Source: Mycolicibacterium cosmeticum
GTDB lineage: Bacteria > Actinomycetota > Actinomycetes > Mycobacteriales > Mycobacteriaceae
NCBI RefSeq assembly: GCF_000613185.1
Contig: NZ_CCBB010000001.1
Location: 2,728,001-2,792,000 of the forward strand
Direction of reading: 5' to 3'
DNA: 64,000 nucleotides
Shown: one piece after another, positions 8,094 to 22,211 of the stretch
How the letters are laid out: each line of letters opens with the position of its first letter
Numbering within the stretch: the stretch's first letter is position 1
Notes under the pieces: generated by a model
The model's input: only the letters and a program-made list of their open reading frames with translations
Database searches by the model: none
What the model was told of the DNA's origin: nothing
Made by a program: the position numbers and the translations under genes

Positions 8094-8993
8094 ATGGATC
8101 TTCGCAGTCTGGAGTACTTCGTCGCGGTCGCCGACGAGCGGTCGTTCACCCGTGCGGCGCAGCGGTGCCACGTCACCCAGCCGACGATCAGCGGCCAGAT
8201 CACCGCGCTGGAACGTGAACTCGGCGAGCCACTGTTCGACCGTGCCGCGCGGGCCATGTCGCTCACCGACGGCGGCGAGATTCTGTTGCCGTATGCCCGC
8301 CAGTGCTTGGCTGCCGCCGAGAATGCCAAGGCGGAGTTCTCGGCCCGCGCAGGACTGCTCCGCGGTGAGTTCCGATTCGGCACCGGCGGCGGCGTCGAGA
8401 ACACCTCGATTCCGATGCTGTTGGGCGCGCTGCGGAAGACCCACCCCGGCATCGACGTGCACCTGACGGAGGCGACGAGCGCACCCCTGGTGGAGATGGT
8501 CGCGCAAGGGCGCTTGCACGCCGCCGTGATCGCCCGGCCCCAGGCAGCCTTACCGACGACGATCGCAAGTGCGCCGATGTTCTCGGGCCGGCTGGTGGCG
8601 GTCTTCGATCCGTCCGCGTTCTCCTTCGACGAACCCGTCGCGATCACCGCACTCGCCGGCCGGCCGGTGATCACGTACCCGAGTTCGAGCGCGCTGCGAT
8701 CACGTCTGGACGCGGTGATCGCCGAGAGCGGAACCGACATCACCGTCAACTACGTCGCCAACGACGTTCGGCTTCAGCTGGCGTTCGCCCGCCAAGCGGT
8801 CGGCATCGCGATCTGCGCCGACTCGGATCCTGCCCTCCAAGATTGCCCCGACCTGACGATCAGGGCGCTGACACCACCGGTCACCTTCGACAAAATCCTG
8901 GTGTGGCGCAACGACATCGCACCCAACGCGGCCACCCGCGCGTTCTTCGCCATCTGGAAGAAATTCAGTGCCGCGGCCCGCGAATCGGCCTGA
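8094..8993 (+). CDS. LysR-family transcriptional regulator
   Basis: 299 aa. The winged helix-turn-helix is at residues 1-60 (MDLRSLEYFVAVADERSFTR, QPTISGQITALERELG, LFDR), followed by the periplasmic-binding-like effector domain to the end. The ATG at 8094 was preferred to an in-frame start at 7980 because LysR proteins begin at exactly this motif. The stop lies 8 bp from the end of the convergent hydrolase gene. Its target is unknown; the hydrolase/flavin-reductase operon on the other strand is the nearest candidate, although LysR proteins usually sit divergent to their targets. Confidence 0.88.
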   Translation: MDLRSLEYFVAVADERSFTRAAQRCHVTQPTISGQITALERELGEPLFDRAARAMSLTDGGEILLPYARQCLAAAENAKAEFSARAGLLRGEFRFGTGGGVENTSIPMLLGALRKTHPGIDVHLTEATSAPLVEMVAQGRLHAAVIARPQAALPTTIASAPMFSGRLVAVFDPSAFSFDEPVAITALAGRPVITYPSSSALRSRLDAVIAESGTDITVNYVANDVRLQLAFARQAVGIAICADSDPALQDCPDLTIRALTPPVTFDKILVWRNDIAPNAATRAFFAIWKKFSAAARESA

Positions 8994-9001
8994 GCCGCCC
9001 T

Positions 9002-9826
9002 TCAGGACCGGATGAAGTCCAACAGGTCGGCGTTGATGGTCTCGGCGTGGGTCGTCGGCATTCCGTGCGGAAAGCCCGGGTACGTCTTCAGGGTTCCGTT
9101 GGGCAGCAACGCCGCCGACAGCGGTCCCGCGTCCGCGTAGGGCACGATCTGGTCGTCGTCGCCGTGCATCACCAACACCGGGATCTGGATCCGCTTGAGG
9201 TCTTCGGTGAAGTCGGTTTGTGAGAACGCCACCACACCGTCGTAATGCGCCTTGGCCCCGCCCGTCATGCCCTGGCGCCACCAGTTCGCGACGACGGCTT
9301 CGGAGAACTGGGCTCCCTCGCGGTTGAACCCGTAGAAGGGGCCCGCCGCGACCTCGCGGTAGAACTCGGAACGACGGGTCGCGACCTGCACCTGAAAGTC
9401 GTCGAACACCGACTTGGGCAGGCCGCCGGGATTGGCCTCCGTCTGCACCATCAGGGGCGGCACCGCGGCGATCAGCACGGCTTTGACGGCGCGGTCTTCG
9501 CCGTGCCTCGCCAGATACCGGACCACTTCCCCGCCCCCGGTGGAGTGCCCGACGTGCACCGCATCGCGGAGATCGAGGTGAGCGACGACCGCGGCCAGGT
9601 CGTCTGCGTAGTGATCCATGTCGTGCCCGTCGGCCACCTGCGCCGAGCGGCCGTGCCCGCGTCGGTCATGGGCCACCACCCGGTAGCCGTGATTGACGAA
9701 GAACATCAACTGGGCATCCCAGTCGTCGGCCGACAGTGGCCAGCCATGGCTGAAGACGATGGGTTGGCCCGAACCCCAATCCTTGTAGTAGATCTCGACA
9801 CCGTCATCGGTGGTGATCGTCGGCAT
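9002..9826 (-). CDS. Alpha/beta hydrolase, non-heme chloroperoxidase-like
   Basis: 274 aa. The catalytic Ser is in [17 protein letters not shown], the acid in [10 protein letters not shown] and the His in FPHGMPTTH. The oxyanion-hole region [14 protein letters not shown] and DRRGHGRS are typical of the cofactor-free haloperoxidase/arylesterase group. The ATG at 9826 has an AAAGGG site; an alternative ATG at 9853 would add nine residues. Either start overlaps the end of the upstream flavin-reductase gene, so the three genes 11188 to 9002 form one operon. The substrate is unknown. Confidence 0.87.
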   Translation of the reverse strand: MPTITTDDGVEIYYKDWGSGQPIVFSHGWPLSADDWDAQLMFFVNHGYRVVAHDRRGHGRSAQVADGHDMDHYADDLAAVVAHLDLRDAVHVGHSTGGGEVVRYLARHGEDRAVKAVLIAAVPPLMVQTEANPGGLPKSVFDDFQVQVATRRSEFYREVAAGPFYGFNREGAQFSEAVVANWWRQGMTGGAKAHYDGVVAFSQTDFTEDLKRIQIPVLVMHGDDDQIVPYADAGPLSAALLPNGTLKTYPGFPHGMPTTHAETINADLLDFIRS

Positions 9827-10472
9827 GGCGCCCTTTCTCGTCGGCTCGGTCATCAGGTCTGGTCATGCTGAACATCACCTCGGGGGTGACGGCGGCGTAG
9901 GCGGCCGGTCCGCCGGCGCGCAAGATCGGTGCGGCGGCAGCGGTGTCATAGACCCCGTCCACCAGGAGCCTACGCTCGATGTGGACCGCGATTACCTGTC
10001 CGACCACCAGCCAGCTCGCCGAGTCCTGCCCTTCTATGTCGGTGAGGCGGATCAGCTGGGTCAGCTTGCATTCGAAGTTCACCGGGCTCTCGCCTACCCG
10101 CGGCGCCCCGATCAGCCGACTGGGCTCGGGCGTCAAACCGCTGCAAGCAAATTCGTCCTCGGCGGCCGGTAGCGATGCCGACGTGAGGTTCATCGCCTCG
10201 GCCAGCGGGCGAGTCGCCAGGTTCCAGACGAACTCACCCGTCGCCGCGATATTGGTGACCGTATCTTTCCACCCGATCGACGAGAACCCGACGAGTGGCG
10301 GGGTGTAGCTGAAGGCGTTGAAAAAGCTGTAGGGGGCCAGGTTGGCGACGCCGTCCGCACTGCGGCTGGAGATCCAGCCGATCGGCCGCGGCCCGACGAT
10401 GGCGTTGAACGGATCGTGCGCCAGCCCGTGCCCGTCGACGGTTCGGTAGAAATGCGTGCCGCCGGAGACCAT
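9804..10472 (-). CDS. Flavin reductase-like, FMN-binding split-barrel protein
   Basis: 222 aa. [40 protein letters not shown] and [11 protein letters not shown] are hallmarks of the flavin-reductase/FMN-binding split-barrel family (COG1853). The ATG at 10472 shares its A with the stop of the upstream hydrolase (TGATG). The 3' end overlaps the next hydrolase start by about 23 bp. It probably reduces or binds FMN for an oxygenase not encoded nearby, or acts on a small carbonyl substrate. Confidence 0.85.
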   Translation of the reverse strand: MVSGGTHFYRTVDGHGLAHDPFNAIVGPRPIGWISSRSADGVANLAPYSFFNAFSYTPPLVGFSSIGWKDTVTNIAATGEFVWNLATRPLAEAMNLTSASLPAAEDEFACSGLTPEPSRLIGAPRVGESPVNFECKLTQLIRLTDIEGQDSASWLVVGQVIAVHIERRLLVDGVYDTAAAAPILRAGGPAAYAAVTPEVMFSMTRPDDRADEKGRHADDHHR

Positions 10473-11188
10473 CAGGCGGTGACCGCTGTGAGCGCCACAC
10501 CGATGAACGCCGCGATCTCCTTGGGGTGCGACAGCATCACCAGGTGCGACGAATCGATCTCCGTTGTGGTCGCCCCGGCGCGTTGATAGCCGAAGCGCTG
10601 CACCTCGGGATTGATCGCATGGTCGTCGGCGGCGACGACCGCCCATGCGGGCTTGGTCCGCCACGCGGCGACGGGTGCGGCCTCGACGAATGCGGCGGCG
10701 GCCAACGGTCGCTGCGAAACAGCCAGTGTCGCAATGACATCGGCGTCGACATCGGCACCGATCACCGGCCCGAACCGCTCCGGCACCACCGTGACGTCGA
10801 CTCGGGCCTCGCCGCTCACCGACGCGGGCACCTGCGTCTGCACCAGCGCCGCCGGCAACTCGGAGTCCGGGAAGCCGCCCTGCAGTTCACCCAGGCTTTC
10901 GCCCTCGTCCAGGGCGTAGCCGGCCAGGTACACCAGGCCAACGACGTTGTCGGCGGCACCGGCCACCGTGATGACGGCACCGCCGTAGGAATGCCCCACC
11001 AGCAGGACGGGGCCGTCGATCTGCTCCACGGCGAATCGGATCTCACGGGCGTCGCCCAGCAGGCTGCGATTCGGAACGGCGGGTACCAACACCGCAATGC
11101 CCTCGTCCAGCAGCGCTTTGGTGACGGGGCCGTAGGTGGACGCGTCGGCGAAGGCGCCGTGGACAAGGACGACGGTCGGTCGGGACAT
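10472..11188 (-). CDS. Alpha/beta hydrolase (esterase-like)
   Basis: 238 aa. The core is VVLVHGAFADASTYGPV, with nucleophile GHSYGGAVI and His in SSHLVMLSHPKEIA near the C-terminus. This group, common in actinobacteria, includes esterases and salicylate/hydroxynitrile-lyase-like proteins. It is the first gene of the three-gene minus-strand operon and is translationally coupled to the flavin reductase. The biological role is unknown. Confidence 0.86.
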   Translation of the reverse strand: MSRPTVVLVHGAFADASTYGPVTKALLDEGIAVLVPAVPNRSLLGDAREIRFAVEQIDGPVLLVGHSYGGAVITVAGAADNVVGLVYLAGYALDEGESLGELQGGFPDSELPAALVQTQVPASVSGEARVDVTVVPERFGPVIGADVDADVIATLAVSQRPLAAAAFVEAAPVAAWRTKPAWAVVAADDHAINPEVQRFGYQRAGATTTEIDSSHLVMLSHPKEIAAFIGVALTAVTA

Positions 11189-11224
11189 GGGTGTTGCGCT
11201 CCTCGGTCGGGGAATGGCGGGGGG

Positions 11225-11698
11225 TCAGCGCCGCAGCAGGTAGGTGTGCTGACCGTCGAGCACCAGTTCCGCGCGCTGGTTGTGCACGGTCGCGGCGGTG
11301 GTCACACGGCCCAGTTCGCCGGCATCGGACAACGCGATGATCTCCAACTGCGGGTAGAGCGTGTCACCGGCGTGCACCTCACCCAGGAAGCGGCAGGACA
11401 CGCTCTCGAAGCTGACGAACACCTCACCGATGATGTGCGGGAAGAGGGTGGCGCCGGGCGCGGTGCACGCCAGCACCTGCAAACCGTGCACCACCGGGGC
11501 GGCATGACCGTGCGCCCGCGCCCACTCGACGTCGTAGTGCACGGGATGGTTGTCGGCCGAGACGGCTTGAAAGGCCGAGGCGTGCGCGTCGGTGACGGTC
11601 CTGCTCGGTGCGCGAAAGATCTCACCGATCTCGAGCTGATCGAACGTCCTGGGTGTGACGAGCGTGAAGTTATCGGCCGAGAATTCGGATGGCGGCAC
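11225..11698 (-). CDS. MaoC-like hot-dog dehydratase
   Basis: 157 aa, single hot-dog domain. GEIFRAPSRTVTDAHASAFQ, DNHPVHYDVEWAR and the VVHG turn give the catalytic Asp/His pattern of MaoC-type (R)-enoyl-CoA hydratases. The GTG at 11698 has a strong ribosome site (AAGGGAGA, 7 bp upstream) and was preferred to further in-frame codons upstream. The next gene downstream on the strand is 36 bp away. It likely acts on an acyl-CoA, possibly with the neighbouring hydrolases. Confidence 0.85.
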   Translation of the reverse strand: MPPSEFSADNFTLVTPRTFDQLEIGEIFRAPSRTVTDAHASAFQAVSADNHPVHYDVEWARAHGHAAPVVHGLQVLACTAPGATLFPHIIGEVFVSFESVSCRFLGEVHAGDTLYPQLEIIALSDAGELGRVTTAATVHNQRAELVLDGQHTYLLRR

Positions 11699-11927
11699 GC
11701 AGTGTCTCCCTTGGACGACCCGTCGAGCCGGTCTGCGCTGACCCGCCGTCGATGACGCGCTCAACGCTGCCCAACCCAGCCGGGGTTGTCCAATCGGAAA
11801 AGTCCATGGCGCCATCGCGATTTCCGATGACCGACGACCTGCCACGTCGACCTGGCACGCTGATAACGGTTGGATAACAACTGGCAAAATAACGCACCCG
11901 TCAGTGACGGGCCGCTTCACCAGCCGG
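11699..11927. other. Leader region upstream of the MaoC gene, no gene recognised
   Basis: 229 bp between the MaoC start and the small gene at 11928. It contains an AT-richer stretch near 11865-11895 (GATAACGGTTGGATAACAA) that may hold the MaoC promoter, but I could not match a clean -35/-10 pair. No coding frame is convincing. Confidence 0.4.
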
Positions 11928-12068
11928 TCAGACGCCGTAGCGCAGTAACTCGGCTTGGGTGATCAGGCGCTCGTGCTTAGCTGGAAACTCGCGGCTCTTG
12001 ACAGGATGGCGGAGCCATGACCAGGCGATTCGACTCAAACGAGACCGTGAATACGGGTTGATGTACAC
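11928..12068 (-). CDS. Candidate small basic protein, 46 aa, unknown
   Basis: An open frame of 46 codons starting at GTG 12068 behind a good ribosome site (GCAGGAGTT, about 6 bp before the start) and ending TGA at 11928. The product is basic and Trp/Arg-rich, beginning VYINPYSRSRLSRIAWSW and ending ERLITQAELLRYGV. It looks helical and has no signal peptide. It sits by itself between the MaoC leader and the gltBD terminator, with its own upstream region. I do not recognise it. The start signal and non-random composition argue for a real small gene, but length alone would not. Confidence 0.5.
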   Translation of the reverse strand: MYINPYSRSRLSRIAWSWLRHPVKSREFPAKHERLITQAELLRYGV

Positions 12069-12259
12069 GGTAGGAACTCCTGCGGTCGGGCGTATAGCTG
12101 CACCGTGGGGTCACTTTACCGCACGACCCCTGCCCACTCATTAGATACCGCTCACAGAGCAAACACAGCGAGGCGCGCCGACAATAAATCGGATGTTTTT
12201 CCTGTGACAGGAGTTGCTGAAGTGGCGTCGCGCGATCGTTCCGAGACCGCCCCGTGCCG

Positions 12260-12316
12260 CGAAATTGTCGTTGCTGCGGTGTTCTGCGGGTGCAGACCGC
12301 AACAACAACAATCTCG
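12260..12316 (-). terminator. Long hairpin after gltBD
   Basis: CGAAATTGTCGTTGCTGCGGT (12260-12280) and ACCGCAACAACAACAATCTCG (12296-12316) form a 21-bp stem with three imperfect positions. In minus-strand RNA those three are G-U wobbles, so the structure is fully paired only in the gltBD direction. It lies about 50 bp after the gltD stop. No T-run follows. Confidence 0.65.
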
Positions 12317-12362
12317 CGACGATTGGATTACCGCTTGGGTTGGATGCTCTTCGCGCGAGCGC

Positions 12363-13821
12363 TCATCGCTGCGGTGCGGCGGTGGGCTTGATCGGAGCCG
12401 GCAGCGCCGACTCCCCCATCAGGAAACGGTCCACCGCGGCCGCCGCGGCCCGGCCTTCGGCGATCGCCCACACGATCAGCGACTGCCCGCGGCCCATGTC
12501 ACCGGCCACGAACACGCCGGGCACCGTCGTCTGGAAGTCGTCGTCACGCGCCACGTTGCCGCGCTCGGTGAACTCCACACCCAGCTCGGTCAGCAGGCCC
12601 TCGCGCTCGGGACCCACGAAGCCCATCGCGAGGAACACGATGTCGGCGTCCAGGTCGAAATCGGAGCCGGGCACCTTCTCGAACTTGCCGGCCTTCATCT
12701 CGACTTCGTGCACCTTGAGCGAGGACACCTTGCCGTCGGTCCCGACGAACTGCTCGGTGTTCACCGAGAACACCCGCTCGCCGCCCTCTTCGTGCGCCGA
12801 GGACACCCGGAACATCAGCGGATAGGTCGGCCACGGCGTCGAGTCGGCCCGGGTCTCCGGCGGGCGCGGCATGATCTCGAACTGGTGCACGCTAGCCGCG
12901 CCCTGGCGGTGTGCGGTGCCCAGGCAGTCCGCCCCGGTGTCGCCGCCACCGATGATGACGACCTTCTTGCCCTTGGCGGTGATCGGCGGCTGCCCGTCGG
13001 GCCCCGCCACGTCGTCGCCCTGCTGCAGCCGGTTGGCCCACGGCAGGTACTCCATGGCCTGGTGGATGCCGTCCAGCTCGCGGCCCGGAATCGGCAGGTC
13101 GCGCCAGGCGGTCGCCCCGCCGGCCAGCACCACCGCGTCGAAATCCTCCTGCAGCTGCTCGACGGTGAGGTCGACACCGACGTTCACCCCGGTGCGGAAC
13201 TGGGTGCCCTCGGCCGCCATCTGCTCCAGGCGGCGGTCGATGTGGCGCTTCTCCATCTTGAACTCGGGGATGCCGTAGCGCAGCAGGCCGCCGATGCGGT
13301 CGGCGCGCTCGAACACCGTCACCTCGTGCCCGGCCCGGGTCAGCTGCTGGGCGGCGGCCAGGCCGGCAGGCCCGGAGCCGACCACGGCAACCTTCTTGCC
13401 GGTCAGCACGTCCGGCGGCAGCGGCTTGACCCAGCCCTGCTCCCAGGCGTTGTCGATGATCTCGACCTCGACCTGCTTGATGGTCACCGGATCCTGGTTG
13501 ATGCCCAGCACGCACGATGCCTCGCACGGGGCGGGGCACAGCCGACCGGTGAACTCCGGGAAGTTGTTGGTCGCGTGCAGCCGCTCGATACCGTCGCGCC
13601 AACGACCGCGGAACACCAGGTCGTTCCACTCGGGGATCAGGTTGCCCAGCGGGCAACCGTTGTGGCAGAACGGGATACCGCAGTCCATACACCGCGAGGC
13701 CTGAACCTGCAGGGTGTCCTTGGAGAAGTCCTGGTAGACCTCTTTCCAGTCCTGCAGGCGCAGGTCCACCGGACGACGGGCGGGCGTCTCCCGCTGGGTG
13801 TGCTTGAGGAAACCGTTCGGA

Positions 13822-13829
<8 letters not shown>
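12363..13829 (-). CDS. gltD: Glutamate synthase [NADPH] small subunit
   Basis: 488 aa. It supplies electrons from NADPH through FAD and 4Fe-4S clusters to GltB. The N-terminal Cys motifs [20 protein letters not shown] and [12 protein letters not shown] hold the clusters. The FAD-binding [17 protein letters not shown] (about 145-161) and NADPH-binding [17 protein letters not shown] (about 285-301) Rossmann motifs are intact, as is the C-terminal [13 protein letters not shown]. The GTG start at 13829 overlaps the gltB stop by 8 bp, giving tight coupling. A hairpin follows the gene. Confidence 0.97.
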
Positions 13830-18432
<4,603 letters not shown>

Positions 18433-18601
18433 CCGGATACCACCTGACCCTTTACTCTCTTACCCAGCTTGCGTGCAGCCGGGTGTGTTGCTGCCTGCTG
18501 TGACCAGCGGCATCCGCCGGCGTTCCGGCCAGGCGATCGCGGTGCCTTTCGTGCAGCATTGAACGACGGCCAGTCCCGCTCGCCTTGAGTTGGGAAAAAC
18601 G

Positions 18602-18629
18602 ATATGACAAGCACCGCCTGACATGCCAA
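18602..18629 (-). promoter_or_regulatory. Probable gltB promoter
   Basis: On the minus strand TTGGCA (18624-18629), 16 bp, then TCATAT (18602-18607): a reasonable vegetative -35/-10 pair about 165 bp upstream of the gltB start, implying a long leader. Confidence 0.5.
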
Positions 18630-18649
18630 CTTAGTCACACCTAACTAAG
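18630..18649. repeat. Inverted repeat just upstream of the gltB -35
   Basis: CTTAGT-N8-ACTAAG, the inner part reading TTAGTCACACCTAACTAA. It abuts the gltB -35 and could be an operator. It has only partial likeness to the IdeR/DtxR consensus (about half the positions), so no regulator is assigned. Confidence 0.4.
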
Positions 18650-18977
18650 CTGGTGGGCGGCCTCTTGCCCGGGAATGCGCCGCCGCCGGTGCCGGCTCGT
18701 AAGCCCTTGTGGCCCTTGCGCTTTCACCCCGCGCGGGGATGGTGGCAGCGGTGGACCCCTTGGCCATCCCACCGCACTGCGCTTTGCTGACAAAAGTCAC
18801 TTTGCGCCGTGAGCTGGAACGATATCGACGATGAGATTTGCTCAAAGCCTGTTCAGATTCTTAGGCACCGGCACACCCGTGCCGATCACCGACCCCATCT
18901 GCCACACCAGGCACATCGGCCGCAGCACCACTGCCCGCCGCGCGCGCCGGCCCGCCCGCCGTGCCAAGCTGACGGCA
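18650..18977. other. Divergent intergenic region between gltB and the thioesterase gene
   Basis: No gene recognised. An AT-richer stretch with TTGCTGACAAAAGTCACTTT around 18785 may hold the plus-strand promoter. A plus-strand frame from 18831 is open into the thioesterase, but its first 49 codons are Arg-rich and look untranslated. Confidence 0.4.
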
Positions 18978-19847
18978 ATGTCTGGTACTTCAGCGGCCCA
19001 CCCGCTCACGGGCCCCTTCCCGCCGCACACCGCCCCGGGCCGGTTCGGCATCGTCAACCTCGCGGCCACCCCACAGCACTGCGCCGCCACCATGCCGGTG
19101 GCCGGATTGTGCAACCCGTTCACCGGCACCCCGACCCTGGCACCCCTGGCCGTGCTGGTCGACCACATCGCCGGCTTCGCCAATCACCTGCGCCGCCCGG
19201 ACGGGCACTGGACGGTGTCCAGCGAGCTGACCATGGAGTTCACCCCGGACGCGCACGCCGTCCTGGCCGCCGATCCGACCACTCCGGTGCTGGCCGAGAG
19301 CCGGGCCGTGGGCGCCGCGGCCGCCACCTCGCTGTCGGCCTGCGACCTCAGCCACCGCGGCATCGGCATCGGGGTGGGGACCGTCCGGACGTTCTACATC
19401 GCCGTGGCCGCACCGGCACTGCCGGACGGCCCCGGCCCCGACTCACCCGGCTCCGACTCACCCGGCCCCGCTTCACCGGTACCGGTCCCCACCGCCCTGG
19501 ACGAATTGATGGCCGTGGAGGTGGCCGAGGCCGGTGGCCCGGGCCCGCTGCTGGTCCAGCACGCCGATCCGGCGGTGAACAACAGCATGGGCGCGGTGCA
19601 CGGCGGCGTGGCCGCGGCCGGGCTGGAACTGGTGGCCGCCGCCGCGCTCAACACCGACCGGGCCGACCAGCCGTTGCACACCGCGTCGCTGCGGGTGAAC
19701 TATCTGCGCCGGCTCATGTCCGGTGGCCGCGCGCACTACACCGCAACGGCGCTGCACAGCGGACGCAGCAGCGGCGTCGCCAATGCCCAAGCGTTCGACG
19801 CCGACGGCCGGCCGGCGCTGGTGGGCAGGCTCACCGCGTATCTCTGA
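18978..19847 (+). CDS. PaaI-type double hot-dog acyl-CoA thioesterase
   Basis: 289 aa, two hot-dog units. The first spans about residues 10-150 and ends RTFYIAVAAP. The second, about 175-285, holds NNSMGAVHGGVAAAGLELVAA and ASLRVNYLRRLM, the usual PaaI motif. Between them is a low-complexity Pro/Gly/Ser linker made of short PGPDSPGSDSP-like units. The ATG at 18978 (MSGTSAAH) was chosen over one at 18831 because the extension is Arg-rich and not conserved in type. It hydrolyses acyl-CoA; chain preference is unknown. Confidence 0.82.
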   Translation: MSGTSAAHPLTGPFPPHTAPGRFGIVNLAATPQHCAATMPVAGLCNPFTGTPTLAPLAVLVDHIAGFANHLRRPDGHWTVSSELTMEFTPDAHAVLAADPTTPVLAESRAVGAAAATSLSACDLSHRGIGIGVGTVRTFYIAVAAPALPDGPGPDSPGSDSPGPASPVPVPTALDELMAVEVAEAGGPGPLLVQHADPAVNNSMGAVHGGVAAAGLELVAAAALNTDRADQPLHTASLRVNYLRRLMSGGRAHYTATALHSGRSSGVANAQAFDADGRPALVGRLTAYL

Positions 19848-20106
19848 CGCCGCCGCCGGATCCGGGCTGGCATCCGCGATCATGGTCGCCGAGATGACCG
19901 ACTCGGTCGGCGTCGCGTATCTTCTGATGAGCCAGGCCCGCGTGTCGATCTACAAGGCGCAGCGCTTCGATCGCGAGAGCAACACCCGAGTCTAGAAACC
20001 ATCTCCAATCAGCCAATATTCGGACACAATGTCCTTTGCTGGGTCCTGCGCCGGCCATCTGCTGTGCGACTCTCGCGGTACGGCATATCCAGCAAAGGAG
20101 CTCGTC
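19848..20106. other. Intergenic region before aqpZ
   Basis: 259 bp. A 37-codon open stretch (ATG at 19882 to the TAG ending at 19995, MVAEMTDSVGVAYLLMSQ...) has no ribosome site and is not called. AAAGGAG near 20096 is the ribosome site of aqpZ. Confidence 0.4.
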
Positions 20107-20877
20107 ATGTCAAGACCGACCATGCAACACAGGCTGGCCGCAGAATTCATCGGAACGTTCTGGCTGGTCCTCGGCGGTTGCGGAAGTGCGGTGTTCGCCG
20201 CCAAGTTCATCGCCGGCGATGGCACCTCGTTGGGTATCGGATTCCTCGGCGTCGCACTGGCATTCGGCCTCACCGTGCTCACCGGCGTGTACGCCTTCGG
20301 CACCATCTCAGGTGGGCACTTCAACCCGGCGGTGACGCTCGGTGCGGCCCTGGCCCGCCGGGTGGAATGGGCGGCGCTGCCGCTGTATTGGATCGCGCAG
20401 GTGCTCGGCGGCCTGGTGGCCGGCGGTGTCATCTACTTCGTGGCCAGCGGCCAGGACGGCTGGAGCGCGACGGGCAACATGGCGGCCAACGGCTACGGCG
20501 CACACTCGCCCGGCGGGTTCTCCCTGGTGGCCGTGTTGGTCACCGAGATCGTGTTGACGGCGGTGTTCCTGCTGGTGATTCTCGGGTCCACCGACGACCG
20601 GGCGCCGAAAGGCTTTGCCGGCCTTTCCATCGGCCTCACACTGACCCTGATCCACCTGATCTCCATCCCCATCTCGAACACCTCGGTGAACCCGGCACGA
20701 TCCACCGCGGTGGCGTTCTTCAACGGCGACGGCGCACCGGCCCAGTTGTGGGCGTTCTGGGTGGCGCCACTGGTCGGGGCCGCGATCGCCGGCGTGGCCT
20801 ATCCGTTCCTGTTCGGTGTCGCCGAACAGCTCGCCGACCGGCCGGACCGCGACGACGCCCTGGAGCAGGCCCGCTGA
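20107..20877 (+). CDS. aqpZ: Aquaporin Z
   Basis: 256 aa, six membrane helices. Both pore NPA loops are intact: [17 protein letters not shown] (about 63-79) and [15 protein letters not shown] (about 201-215). Short-chain residues around the second NPA and the overall length fit a water-selective AqpZ rather than GlpF. The ATG at 20107 has AAAGGAG 7 bp upstream; an upstream in-frame ATG at 20029 lacks one. Its stop directly abuts the stop of the convergent glycosylase gene. Confidence 0.93.
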   Translation: MSRPTMQHRLAAEFIGTFWLVLGGCGSAVFAAKFIAGDGTSLGIGFLGVALAFGLTVLTGVYAFGTISGGHFNPAVTLGAALARRVEWAALPLYWIAQVLGGLVAGGVIYFVASGQDGWSATGNMAANGYGAHSPGGFSLVAVLVTEIVLTAVFLLVILGSTDDRAPKGFAGLSIGLTLTLIHLISIPISNTSVNPARSTAVAFFNGDGAPAQLWAFWVAPLVGAAIAGVAYPFLFGVAEQLADRPDRDDALEQAR

Positions 20878-21762
20878 CTACAGGGCTTTCAGGTCCGGAA
20901 TGGCCTGGCGCGCACCGAATCTCGGGTTGCGCGCCAGGCCACTGACCTCGAGCAACCGCACCGCGCGTTGACGGTGCGGGCGCAGCGGTTCCAGCAGTTC
21001 GACCATGGCGGCGTCGTCGATGCGGTACCCCAACAACGTCATCCCCACCATGTTGGACAGGTGGTAGTCCCCCACCGAGATGGCGTCGGCGTCGCCGAAC
21101 GCCCGCTGCATCGTCTCGGCCGCGGTCCACTCGCCCACCCCGGGCATCGACCGCAAGCCCGCCGCGGTGCGGCACCTTTCCAGGGCGTCGGCCCGCTGCG
21201 CGCACCCGACGATGGTGCGCGCCCGGCCCGGATCGATGTTGGCGCGGTGGAACTCCCAGGACGGGATGCGCCGCCACACCTCGGCCGCGGGCGGCACCCG
21301 CATCCCCGCCGGGGCCGGCCCCGGCGCAGGCGCACCGTACTTCGTCACCAGCAGGCGCCAGCCGCGGAACGCATCCTTGCCGGCCACCCGCTGCTCGATG
21401 ACCGCCGGGATCAGTGCCTCCAGGACCCGGCCGGTCCGGCCCAGCCGCAGATGCGGCACACGCTCATGGGCTTTGGCGATCGTCGGCTCGACGGGGTGGA
21501 AACCCGAGGCGTCGTCGTCGGCGCCGAGCAGCGCGGGTAACCCGTCCAGGAACTCGTCGGAGCCGGCACCCCACGCCTCGCATTCGGCGACGGTGCGGGT
21601 GCTGCTGATCCGGGCCGTCACCGGACCGGTGCGCATCAGGCTGGTACGCCAGATGACGCCGTCCACGACGCGGAAGCACGGGTCCCCGTAGCCACGGCGC
21701 AGCGGCGACAACGTCAGCAAGGGGCTGACAGGTCCGGGGAAGGCCACACTGCCGGTGGGCAC
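20878..21762 (-). CDS. HhH-GPD DNA glycosylase, AlkA-like
   Basis: 294 aa. The helix-hairpin-helix RSMPGVGEWTAAETMQRAF (about 205-223) is followed by DADAISVGDYHL, whose last Asp is the catalytic acid of HhH-GPD glycosylases. VIEQRVAGKDAFRGWRLLV corresponds to the QQ/QR segment of AlkA. The GTG at 21762 is the start. It likely excises alkylated bases. M. tuberculosis has a similar gene close to a DUF427 gene, as here, but the exact orthologue was not checked. Confidence 0.83.
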   Translation of the reverse strand: MPTGSVAFPGPVSPLLTLSPLRRGYGDPCFRVVDGVIWRTSLMRTGPVTARISSTRTVAECEAWGAGSDEFLDGLPALLGADDDASGFHPVEPTIAKAHERVPHLRLGRTGRVLEALIPAVIEQRVAGKDAFRGWRLLVTKYGAPAPGPAPAGMRVPPAAEVWRRIPSWEFHRANIDPGRARTIVGCAQRADALERCRTAAGLRSMPGVGEWTAAETMQRAFGDADAISVGDYHLSNMVGMTLLGYRIDDAAMVELLEPLRPHRQRAVRLLEVSGLARNPRFGARQAIPDLKAL

Positions 21763-21787
21763 CGCACCAGATTACGGGTCCGGCCGG

Positions 21788-22147
21788 TCAGCCCACGACG
21801 ATGTCGGCCTTGTCCGGGTAGAAGGCGACCCGCCCGGCGATCGCGGCCACCGCCGGGTACGGGTCCTCGTAGGTCCAGATCGCGTCCGGCACCCCGGCCA
21901 CGTCGTAATAGCTGGCCTCACCCTTGTAGGGGCAGTAGGTCGCGGTGTCACTGCGGGTCAGCACCGCGGCGTCGACATCGGCCAGCGGCAGGTACTGCAC
22001 GGCCGGATAGCTCGCCTCCTGCAAGGTCAGCGCATTCTCGGTATCGGCGACGACGGCGCCGTTCACCCGGACCGTGACGCGCAGCCCGGTCGGCGTGATG
22101 GTGATGGGGTGCTGCGGACCGGGCTGGAGCACGGGACGTTCACTCAT
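21788..22147 (-). CDS. DUF427 protein
   Basis: 119 aa. TYCPYKGEASYYDV and a paired ADVDAAVLTRSDT / PYPAVAAIAGRVAFYPDKAD pattern identify DUF427, a small beta-rich domain of unknown function common in actinobacteria. The ATG at 22147 (MSERPVLQPGPQHPI) was chosen; an upstream GTG-started frame is not family-like. The gene ends 25 bp from the glycosylase start on the same strand and may be co-transcribed with it. Confidence 0.85.
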   Translation of the reverse strand: MSERPVLQPGPQHPITITPTGLRVTVRVNGAVVADTENALTLQEASYPAVQYLPLADVDAAVLTRSDTATYCPYKGEASYYDVAGVPDAIWTYEDPYPAVAAIAGRVAFYPDKADIVVG

Positions 22148-22211
22148 ACGGTCAACAACGCGGCGCGCCGGGCGTGTGATTCCCGCCACCCGCCGGTTTA
22201 GCATCATCGCC

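Noticed and set aside
12105..12362. Protein-coding start of a long plus-strand frame opposite gltD
   Set aside because: The region holds the gltBD terminator hairpin and the small-gene leader; the frame has no ribosome site and continues as a gltD shadow.
18630..18649. IdeR/DtxR iron box upstream of gltB
   Set aside because: Only about half of the consensus positions match; kept as an unassigned inverted repeat.
19882..19995. 37-codon frame before aqpZ
   Set aside because: No ribosome site and no recognisable features; likely chance.
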